Shown one piece after another: positions 6,457 through 12,743 of a stretch of DNA of 14,907 bases (position 1 is its first letter; each line of letters opens with the position of its first letter). This stretch comes from Verrucomicrobiaceae bacterium (GTDB lineage Bacteria > Verrucomicrobiota > Verrucomicrobiia > Verrucomicrobiales > Verrucomicrobiaceae). The notes under the pieces are model-generated. The model was not told the origin of the DNA, ran no database searches, and was given only the letters and a program-made list of their open reading frames with translations. The position numbers and the translations under genes were made by a program. The stretch covers positions 1-14,907 of the forward strand of contig CANHTV010000041.1 in NCBI GenBank assembly GCA_947463285.1, given 5' to 3'.

Positions 6457-7728
6457 ATGGACCGCTCGATTTTACCTCTCATGACCGATTCATCTCCTTC
6501 TGTTTCCCGCACGGCTTGGCTGATCGTGGCATTGCTCTTCCCTGTGGCTTTGCTGAATTACTTGGATCGGCAGATGATCGCTTCCATGAAAAATTCGGTG
6601 ATGGGGGACATTCCAAGCATTGGTAGTGAGGCTAACTGGGGATACATGCTGGGGCAGTTTAAATGGGTCTATGCCTTTTTTAGTCCCATCGGTGGCTACA
6701 TTGCGGATCGGTTCAGCCGAAAATACACGATTTGTGGCAGCCTCATTATTTGGTCTGCAATTACTTATCTGACGGGGCAGGTGAGTGATTATCAGCAGCT
6801 GCTCTGGGCTCGAACAGCGATGGGCATCAGTGAGGCGTTCTACATCCCCGCTGCATTGGCTTTGATCGCTGATTTCCACACGGGTGGCACTCGGTCACGA
6901 GCCGTCGGCGTGCATCAGACAGGCATTTATTGTGGCGTGATGCTCGGTGGCTTCGCCGGTTATGTGGATGAGTGGCCGGACTTAGGTTGGCGTGGCGCTT
7001 TTGATTACACAGGATTGGCTGGTCTTTTGTATGCCTTGCCTCTGTTGTTTTTGCTCAAAGACGCGCCTCGTCGTGTCATGGCGAACGATGAAGTGGCTTA
7101 TAAGCCGACAGTATTCAAAGCTCTGCATGAGTTAATGACCAGTCGTTCCTTCATTCTCTTGGTTCTTTATTTCACCCTTCCAGCCCTAGCTGCCTGGGTG
7201 GTGCGGGACTGGATGCCGGCCCTATTGCAGAAGGAGTTTAACATCAGTCAGGGTAAGGCTGGAGTGTCGGCCGCGCTTTACTGGCAGGCCGCAGCTTTGA
7301 TCTCCGCCATATTGGGGGGCTGGCTGGCTGATCGCTGGATGCGAAAGACGCAGCGAGGCCGCATTCATATGAGCGCGATTGGCATGATCCTCATCGTCCC
7401 TGCCTTGTTTGGTGTGGGCAATGCGCCAGGCCTGAATTCCTTTGGGCTGGCGATAGCTTCACTGGTGCTTTTTGGCATCGGGTGGGGATTTTTTGATGGC
7501 AATAACATGCCCATCCTATCTCAGATCACGCGGCCTGAACTCCGGGCCACAGGTTACGGCATCATGAACTTCGTCAGTATGAGCTGTGGCGGTGTCGCTG
7601 ACTGGGGGTTTGGGGTGCTGAATGACATGAAGGTGCCGCTAAATGTTACGTTCGGTATTTTTGCCAGTCTCTGCATCATCTCGGTAGTGCTGGTGCTGAT
7701 GATTCGGCCTCAGGAATCAAAGTCCTGA
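6457..7728 (+). CDS. Major facilitator superfamily transporter
   Basis: 423 residues with about 12 hydrophobic segments. The loop after helix 2 carries the MFS motif A, GGYIADRFSRK (79-89), and the second half repeats it as GGWLADRWMRK (287-297), the expected internal duplication. LNYLDRQMI in helix 1 (33-41) is like the YxDR motif of anion:cation symporters (hexuronate/phthalate/sugar-acid type), so an organic acid or sugar acid is a reasonable substrate guess, not a demonstrated one. The start at ATG 6457 is preceded 6 bases upstream by GGGGGTG (6444-6450), a possible ribosome binding site; the in-frame ATG at 6481 (MTDSSPS) is a workable alternative. It follows glgX on the same strand by 128 bases, too far to insist on a functional link with glycogen. 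Confidence 0.9.
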   Translation: MDRSILPLMTDSSPSVSRTAWLIVALLFPVALLNYLDRQMIASMKNSVMGDIPSIGSEANWGYMLGQFKWVYAFFSPIGGYIADRFSRKYTICGSLIIWSAITYLTGQVSDYQQLLWARTAMGISEAFYIPAALALIADFHTGGTRSRAVGVHQTGIYCGVMLGGFAGYVDEWPDLGWRGAFDYTGLAGLLYALPLLFLLKDAPRRVMANDEVAYKPTVFKALHELMTSRSFILLVLYFTLPALAAWVVRDWMPALLQKEFNISQGKAGVSAALYWQAAALISAILGGWLADRWMRKTQRGRIHMSAIGMILIVPALFGVGNAPGLNSFGLAIASLVLFGIGWGFFDGNNMPILSQITRPELRATGYGIMNFVSMSCGGVADWGFGVLNDMKVPLNVTFGIFASLCIISVVLVLMIRPQESKS

Positions 7729-7774
7729 AGATCGGCCTCGACAAAAGTTCAGCTCGTAGGTTTGATGCTCTGCC

Positions 7775-8827
7775 ATGGCACTCACACTCGACGATATTCT
7801 CCAAGCTGCAGACGACCATAAAGCCAGCGATGTTTTCCTCATGGAAGGCGAGTTGCCACGCATGAAAATCAATGAACAGTTGATGCTCTTTGGCGATGAG
7901 CCGATGCAGTTGAATCAGATGGTTGGTCTTTGGCAGGCTTGCGGTGTGAATCCTGAAGGTGAGATGGACCGTGACTCCGGCCTAGTTTCGACAAACAAAA
8001 CTCGTTACCGCGTGAACATGCATCGTGCGCTCGGGCGTCTGGGAGTCGTCATGCGGCGTATCCGCACTGAGTTGCCGGTTTTGGCAAACCTGGGCGTGCC
8101 TGACTGGCTGCTGACCAAGTGGGCCATGAAAACCCGCGGCCTGATTCTCGTCACCGGTCCAACGGGCATGGGAAAGAGCACCACGATGGCCGGTCTGCTC
8201 CAGTGGATGAACGAAAACCTCGCCCGCCACATCGTCACCATCGAAGACCCGGTGGAATTTATTTATCCCAATAAAAGCAGCATGTTCACCCAGCGTGAAG
8301 TCGGGCGGGATACGGCGAGCTATGCGCGCGGCGTTCGTGGTGCCATGCGGCAGGCACCCGATGTCATCATGGTGGGGGAAATCCGAGACCTGGAGACAGC
8401 TCTGACGACGCTTCAGGCCAGCGAAACCGGGCATCTTGTGCTCGCTTCCATCCATAGTGATAGTGTGGTCGATGCCGTGGACCGTCTCGCCCATCTTTTC
8501 CCTCCTGAGCAGTCCGGGCTTGGCCTACATCTGCTGTCCCAGCAGCTCATCGGAGCCATTTGTCAGAAGCTGATCCCCAAAATGGAGGGAGGCGTGCATT
8601 TGCTCGTTGAGCATCTCGAAAATGGCGGCGCGGTGAAGCAATGGATCGCCAAACAGGAGATGGATAATATCCGCAACTACATGCAGCGCGGCAATGATCC
8701 GAATTGCTGCACTTTCCTGACCAATATCATTCGCGCCTACGAAGCCGGCTACATCAGCGAGGCCGAAGCCATCGGTGCCTGTGGCAACGAAGTGGAGTTC
8801 CGCCGCGCCGCACGAGGTATCTCCTAA
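7775..8827 (+). CDS. pilT: PilT-like type IV pilus / secretion ATPase
   Basis: 350 residues, the usual PilT length. The N-terminal PAS-like domain begins with ILQAADDHKASDVFLMEGE (8-26), the 'ASD' signature of the family. The ATPase core has Walker A GPTGMGKST (128-136), an Asp box IVTIEDPVEF (153-162), Walker B DVIMVGEIRD (196-205) with catalytic E202, and a His box TGHLVLASIHSDS (218-230). PilT hexamers power pilus retraction at the inner membrane. The C-terminus is diverged: the AIRNLIRE motif reads AVKQWIAK (286-293), and the usual MQTxDQ segment reads CCTFLTN (311-317). It may therefore be a paralog of PilT or PilU rather than the main retraction motor. No other pilus gene is in the window. 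ATG 7775 has no close Shine-Dalgarno sequence; TAGG at 7757-7760 is 14 bases away. Confidence 0.9.
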   Translation: MALTLDDILQAADDHKASDVFLMEGELPRMKINEQLMLFGDEPMQLNQMVGLWQACGVNPEGEMDRDSGLVSTNKTRYRVNMHRALGRLGVVMRRIRTELPVLANLGVPDWLLTKWAMKTRGLILVTGPTGMGKSTTMAGLLQWMNENLARHIVTIEDPVEFIYPNKSSMFTQREVGRDTASYARGVRGAMRQAPDVIMVGEIRDLETALTTLQASETGHLVLASIHSDSVVDAVDRLAHLFPPEQSGLGLHLLSQQLIGAICQKLIPKMEGGVHLLVEHLENGGAVKQWIAKQEMDNIRNYMQRGNDPNCCTFLTNIIRAYEAGYISEAEAIGACGNEVEFRRAARGIS

Positions 8828-8870
8828 ACCCTCTGAACTTTTGATAATTGTGAATAAGTCGAGTTTCCGG

Positions 8871-8898
8871 TTGACACCTCGCTAGGTACTTCTATTCT
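8871..8898 (+). promoter_or_regulatory. Sigma70-type promoter of rplM-rpsI
   Basis: A consensus -35 TTGACA (8871-8876) is followed after 16 bases by TATTCT (8893-8898, 4 of 6 consensus bases). Transcription would start near 8905, leaving a leader of about 50 bases before rplM. Confidence 0.75.
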
Positions 8899-8916
8899 CG
8901 CGGCCCTCCTTTCCCC

Positions 8917-8944
8917 GTGTGGGTCCTATTGACCTACACGACCC
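8917..8944 (+). promoter_or_regulatory. Leader hairpin upstream of rplM, possible autoregulatory site
   Basis: GTGTGGGTC (8917-8925) pairs with GACCTACAC (8931-8939) over nine positions with one G-U pair and the loop CTATT. The inner GGGTC (8921-8925) can instead pair with GACCC (8940-8944), giving a mutually exclusive second fold. L13 is known to repress its own mRNA in E. coli, and L13 leader RNAs are known in Firmicutes; a similar role here is inference. Confidence 0.45.
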
Positions 8945-8956
8945 AAAAAGAACCTT

Positions 8957-9391
8957 ATGAAGACATTCTCTGCCAAAGCCGAAAACGTGAACCGCCAGTG
9001 GTGGATCATTGATGCCAAGGATCAAGTCCTTGGCCAAGTCGCCGTGGCTGCCGCCAATCTGATTCGTGGCAAGACCCGCCCAACCTTCACTCCTCACGTT
9101 GATACTGGTGATTTCGTCGTCGTCATCAACGCAGACCAAGTTCGCGTGACTGGTAAGAAAGAGCAGCAGAAGATTTACACCAGCAAGAGAGGTGGCTTCA
9201 TCGGTAACCAGAAGGTCGAGACCGTTGAGAAAGTCCGTCAGCGCCGCCCAGAACTTCTTGTTCACCGCGCCGTCAAAGGCATGGTGCCACACAATCGCCT
9301 TGGCAATGCCATCGTGACCAAGCTCAAGGTATACTCCGGTGCTGAGCATCCTCATTCAGCCCAGAACCCACAGCCATTCTCGGTTGCCTAA
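8957..9391 (+). CDS. rplM: 50S ribosomal protein L13
   Basis: 144 residues, matching the roughly 142 of E. coli L13. Recognisable family segments are WWIIDAKDQVLGQVA (15-29), GKTRPTFTPHVDTGDFVVVINA (39-60, key residues H49, D51, D54), VTGKK (64-68) and AVKGMVPHNRLG (105-116), ending with YSGAEHPHSAQNPQP. L13 binds 23S rRNA early in 50S assembly. It heads the conserved rplM-rpsI operon, with a promoter at 8871-8898 and a structured leader. No Shine-Dalgarno sequence precedes ATG 8957; the upstream bases are A-rich (AAAAAGAA). Confidence 0.98.
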   Translation: MKTFSAKAENVNRQWWIIDAKDQVLGQVAVAAANLIRGKTRPTFTPHVDTGDFVVVINADQVRVTGKKEQQKIYTSKRGGFIGNQKVETVEKVRQRRPELLVHRAVKGMVPHNRLGNAIVTKLKVYSGAEHPHSAQNPQPFSVA

Positions 9392-9417
9392 TTTAGTTCC
9401 TTCCCGATTCCAAGTTC

Positions 9418-9810
9418 ATGAGCAAGCCCCTCAATAATTCTACTGGCCGCCGCAAGACAGCGATTGCCCGCGTTCACATTCTTCCAGGCTCCGGTTCGAT
9501 TACCGTGAATGGTCGTGATTTTGAAGAGTATTTCCCGACCGTCGCTCTTCAGAACCAGATCCTTATTCCTCTGGCTCTCACCAACACACGTCAAAGCTTT
9601 GACTTCAACGTCAATGCTCATGGCGGCGGTATCACTGGCCAAGTCGGTGCTGTCAAGCTCGGTATCTCCCGTGCATTGATCGCTGTGAACCCAGAGCTTC
9701 GTGGGACACTCAAGAAGGCTGGCCTTCTGACTCGTGACTCCCGTGCTAAAGAACGTAAAAAGCCAGGTCGCCCGGGTGCCCGCAAGCGCTTCCAGTTCTC
9801 CAAGCGTTAA
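9418..9810 (+). CDS. rpsI: 30S ribosomal protein S9
   Basis: 130 residues, the same length as E. coli S9. The start TGRRKTAIARVHILPGSGSI (9-28) and the basic C-terminal tail KKPGRPGARKRFQFSKR are diagnostic; the tail's final Lys-Arg reaches the tRNA anticodon loop in the P site. It follows rplM by 26 bases with no Shine-Dalgarno sequence in that gap, so translation probably depends on coupling or an unstructured start. A strong terminator follows. Confidence 0.98.
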   Translation: MSKPLNNSTGRRKTAIARVHILPGSGSITVNGRDFEEYFPTVALQNQILIPLALTNTRQSFDFNVNAHGGGITGQVGAVKLGISRALIAVNPELRGTLKKAGLLTRDSRAKERKKPGRPGARKRFQFSKR

Positions 9811-9842
9811 TCGTTCGTGTCTCTGGTTTGTTTATTGGTTTT

Positions 9843-9872
9843 AAAACCCCACCTTTAGAGGTGGGGTTTTTT
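9843..9872. terminator. Bidirectional Rho-independent terminator between rpsI and the osmC-like gene
   Basis: CCCCACCT (9847-9854) pairs with AGGTGGGG (9859-9866) around TTAG, flanked by AAAA (9843-9846) and TTTTTT (9867-9872). It ends rplM-rpsI on the plus strand; read from the other side it also has a T run, so it can end the convergent minus-strand operon 18 bases after its last stop codon. Confidence 0.93.
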
Positions 9873-9890
9873 GTTGATCATTCACTCTAT

Positions 9891-10304
9891 TTAATCCTGC
9901 CAGATAAAGATCACGGGCTTGTCGATGTCAGGATGCACGCTGTGATGCACCGGGCAGCCGAGGGCTGTGGCTTCCAAGACTTTGCGGTCTGGATGATCTG
10001 CCGGCAGAGGAATCTCAATGGTGATCGGCAGGCGCACAATGCGGCGTGGCGAGTCTTCGCTCATGTGTTTTTCCACACTGACTTTCATGCCGACGATGTC
10101 ATAGCCTTTCTGCTGCGCCTTGATGTTCATGACAGTGGCCATGCAGCTCGCCAGAGCGGTGGCGACAAGGTCGGTGGGCGAAAACGACTCACCCTTGCCG
10201 TGATTGTCCACTGGGGCGTCAGTGATGATCTGGTTTTGTGACGGGCCGTGCGTGGCGTTGCAGCGGAGCTGGCCTGTGTAATCGACGGTGATGGAGACTG
10301 CCAT
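9891..10304 (-). CDS. OsmC-family protein (thiol peroxidase-like)
   Basis: 137 residues, one OsmC/Ohr-fold domain. The two conserved cysteines are present: C54 in LASCMATVM (51-59), on the central helix, and C117 in GCPVHHSVHPD (116-126). In OsmC and Ohr proteins such a pair reduces organic or inorganic hydroperoxides with a thiol partner; GESFSPTDLV (38-47) is the usual segment before the helix. The protein lacks a signal peptide and is probably cytosolic. It starts 32 bases after the stop of the PSCyt1/PSD1 gene on the same strand, with no visible promoter or Shine-Dalgarno sequence, so it is likely the last gene of that operon. Whether it is an OsmC, Ohr or YhfA-type protein cannot be settled by eye. 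Confidence 0.9.
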   Translation of the reverse strand: MAVSITVDYTGQLRCNATHGPSQNQIITDAPVDNHGKGESFSPTDLVATALASCMATVMNIKAQQKGYDIVGMKVSVEKHMSEDSPRRIVRLPITIEIPLPADHPDRKVLEATALGCPVHHSVHPDIDKPVIFIWQD

Positions 10305-10336
10305 GAGTGGGTGATGTGTGAAGTTTTGGTTGGGGG

Positions 10337-12676
10337 TTAATCCACATATCGCAGTTCATTGCCGGCGAGTAAAGCCTGGCAAAATGCCGCCCAGATGATC
10401 TTCTCGCGCTTCGTGGGATCAGGATGTTTGGAGACCAAGGTGAGATCCATCTCATGCAGCCAGTTCAAGTCGCGCTGAGTTTCCGAGTTTGTGGGCTGTC
10501 GAGTCAGAGCTTGACCGTAAGCTTGCTGGAGTCTCGTGGCATCATTCTTGGTCTGGCTGATCAGGCGCGAGGCGAAAGTCGCAGACTGCTTCACGATGAA
10601 ATCATTATTCAGCAGGTAGAGCGATTGTGTGGCCAGGGTGCTGGCATCGCGCTTGCCAGTGACGGTGAGAGCATCTGGCAGATTAAAGGGTGTCAACTCG
10701 GGTGGCATGGAGTTTCTCAGGTGCAGCAGGTAGATGCTGCGATGATCGCTGGGTTGATGCAGCGGTGCCAGTTCGTTGATCAGGACGTCGCGATGCTGGA
10801 TCAGTGAGCCTTGGCCGGGTTGTGGATTGAGGCTACCGCTAGCCACTAGTATTGCGTCACGGACGGACTCGGCGGAAACTCGGCGCCGTTGATGACGGGT
10901 TTGCAGGAGGTTTTCTGGATCAGCAGCCAGTGATTTTGCGCTGGCTTGGCTGCTCTGCTGATAGGTGCGACTGAGAACAATGTCCCGAATGAGCTGTTTG
11001 ATGGACCAGCCACTTTGAATAAAGCGATTTGTCAGATGATCGAGCAACTCCGGGTGTGTCGGGCGCTCTCCAGAAATGCCAAAATCATCAGGAGTCCGGA
11101 CCAGTCCTTCGCTGAAAAGATGCAGCCAGACTCGGTTGGTCATCACTCGTGCAGTCTGTGGATGCTTTGGGTGAGTCAGCCATTCAGCGAGTTGGAGACG
11201 GCCACTTTGTGTCGCTGGAGGCTTGAATTCAGTGTCTGCGATTGAACTCGCCGAGAGAAAACCGCGAGGAACAGCAGGGCCAAGTTTTTTGGATTCACCA
11301 CCGATGTTCAGTTTACAGTCAACGATTGTTTTGGCGTCCCTGATGCCCATGGCAAGAGCAGCGTCCACTGCGTAATTGAAGCTGCTTTTGGCTGGGGTTT
11401 TACTGGGTTTGTTGCCTTTGATAATGAGTTCAATTTCGGTGCGTGGTTTGACGCGTGGTGCTTTTTTCAGTGGGTGCAGGGCCGTCTGATGTGCGGTCAA
11501 ACCTTGATGAGCAGCAGCGCCCCACAAGGTCTCACTGCTTTTAAAAATGCCTGCCAAGGCATAGTAATCCCGGGTCGGGATGGGTTCAGTTTTGTGATCA
11601 TGACAGCGGGCGCAGCCGATGCTCAGGCCAAGAATGCCATGACCGATGACGTTGATCTGATCCGCCACCACATCCATTTCAAAATTGTCGTTCATGGCCT
11701 TGGCTGGTTTCGATCCAATGGCCAGAAATCCTGTCGCGATGAGCTGGCGGTCTCTTTGTGACAATGAGTCAGCTGGCAACAGGTCGCCAGCGATCTGTTC
11801 TTTCACAAACACATCGTAAGGCCTGTCTTCATTAAACGCTTGGATGACGTAATCCCGGTAGCGCCAGGCATGGGGAAAGCTGGCGTTGCGGCTGAGGCCG
11901 TCGTTGCCGTTGGATTCTGCAAAACGTGCTACATCCAGCCAATGCCGCCCCCAGTGCTCGCCAAAGTGTCGGCTGCCAAGTAGGCGATCCACGAGAGTTG
12001 CGTATTTTTCATCAGACCATTCGCCAAGGCCTGCAAGGTCAGATGGCTGCGGCGGCAGGCCGATGAGATCGAAGCAGAGTCGGCGTATCAAGGTTTCCGT
12101 TGCGGCTGATGGGGCTGGCTTTAGCAAGCTGGCTTCCATCTTGGCTAGAATGAAGGTATCCAGGGGATCTCGTGGCCATTCTTTATGTCTAACCAAAGGT
12201 GTTTTAGGTTGACTGAGGGGCTGGTAGGACCAAAGCGCGGCTTTGTCGGTAGGAGTCTGATTGATCGCTGTTTTTGGCGTGGCTTCACGCGGGTCAGGGG
12301 CTCCCATGTTGACCCAGGTAATGAAGTCTTGGATCACCTGATCCGGTAGCTTTTTTTGGGGCGGCATCTCGATGCCATCGTACTTCAGGGCTTGGATGAT
12401 GAGACTTTTATCGGGATCACCAGGGGACACTGTGGGGCCTGATTCACCACCGCTGATCATTTCACTCGGACTGTCCAGCCGCAGCTTGCCGCCGAGCTTT
12501 TTCGCGGTGGCGGAGTGGCATTCGTAGCATTGCTTGACCAGCACTGGGCGGATCTTGTTTTCAAAAAAGACACGCTGGTCCGGAGTCATGTCCGCTGCGA
12601 TGCTCGAGGAGCTTGTCCATACCACGATCCAACCGCCGATGAGGCGGAGTGTGGAGCGATGATAGGCAGACTTCAT
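10337..12676 (-). CDS. PSCyt1/PSCyt2(DUF1549)/PSD1(DUF1553) secreted cytochrome-like protein
   Basis: 779 residues. An N-terminal signal peptide (about 1-28, ending SIAA) indicates export. The planctomycete cytochrome C domain PSCyt1 (about 35-125) carries the heme motif CYECH (50-54), then GGKLRLDS (62-69) and MPPQKKL (104-110), whose Met may be the distal ligand. The PSCyt2/DUF1549 region (about 168-380) includes LIRRLCFDLIGLPP (196-209), GRHWLDVARFAESNG (243-257) and a second CxxCH, CARCHDHK (355-362). PSD1/DUF1553 (about 490-779) includes RLQLAEWLTHPKHPQTARVMTN (493-514, key residues W499, N514) and ends NELRYVD. The family is frequent in Planctomycetota and Verrucomicrobiota, and its biochemical function is not established. 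GGAG stands 5 bases before ATG 12676. It lies between the large cytochrome and OsmC genes; the usual DUF1501 partner is not seen here. Confidence 0.93.
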   Translation of the reverse strand: MKSAYHRSTLRLIGGWIVVWTSSSSIAADMTPDQRVFFENKIRPVLVKQCYECHSATAKKLGGKLRLDSPSEMISGGESGPTVSPGDPDKSLIIQALKYDGIEMPPQKKLPDQVIQDFITWVNMGAPDPREATPKTAINQTPTDKAALWSYQPLSQPKTPLVRHKEWPRDPLDTFILAKMEASLLKPAPSAATETLIRRLCFDLIGLPPQPSDLAGLGEWSDEKYATLVDRLLGSRHFGEHWGRHWLDVARFAESNGNDGLSRNASFPHAWRYRDYVIQAFNEDRPYDVFVKEQIAGDLLPADSLSQRDRQLIATGFLAIGSKPAKAMNDNFEMDVVADQINVIGHGILGLSIGCARCHDHKTEPIPTRDYYALAGIFKSSETLWGAAAHQGLTAHQTALHPLKKAPRVKPRTEIELIIKGNKPSKTPAKSSFNYAVDAALAMGIRDAKTIVDCKLNIGGESKKLGPAVPRGFLSASSIADTEFKPPATQSGRLQLAEWLTHPKHPQTARVMTNRVWLHLFSEGLVRTPDDFGISGERPTHPELLDHLTNRFIQSGWSIKQLIRDIVLSRTYQQSSQASAKSLAADPENLLQTRHQRRRVSAESVRDAILVASGSLNPQPGQGSLIQHRDVLINELAPLHQPSDHRSIYLLHLRNSMPPELTPFNLPDALTVTGKRDASTLATQSLYLLNNDFIVKQSATFASRLISQTKNDATRLQQAYGQALTRQPTNSETQRDLNWLHEMDLTLVSKHPDPTKREKIIWAAFCQALLAGNELRYVD

Positions 12677-12704
12677 GGGGGCTCCAATCTACGGGGATCG
12701 GCAG

Positions 12705-12723
12705 CCAGCTTTTGCGAAGCTGG
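12705..12723 (-). other. Intercistronic hairpin between the two cytochrome genes
   Basis: CCAGCTT (12705-12711) and AAGCTGG (12717-12723) form a perfect 7-base stem with a 5-base loop in the 67-base gap between the large cytochrome gene and the PSD1 gene. On the minus strand no T run follows, so it does not look like a terminator for the upstream gene. It could protect or separate messages, which is inference. Confidence 0.4.
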
Positions 12724-12743
12724 TGCTTTTCAAACCAATCGAC

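Noticed and set aside
9828..10241. 137-residue plus-strand frame opposite the osmC-like gene
   Set aside because: The minus-strand frame has both OsmC cysteines and the full domain; the plus-strand frame also begins inside the terminator region.
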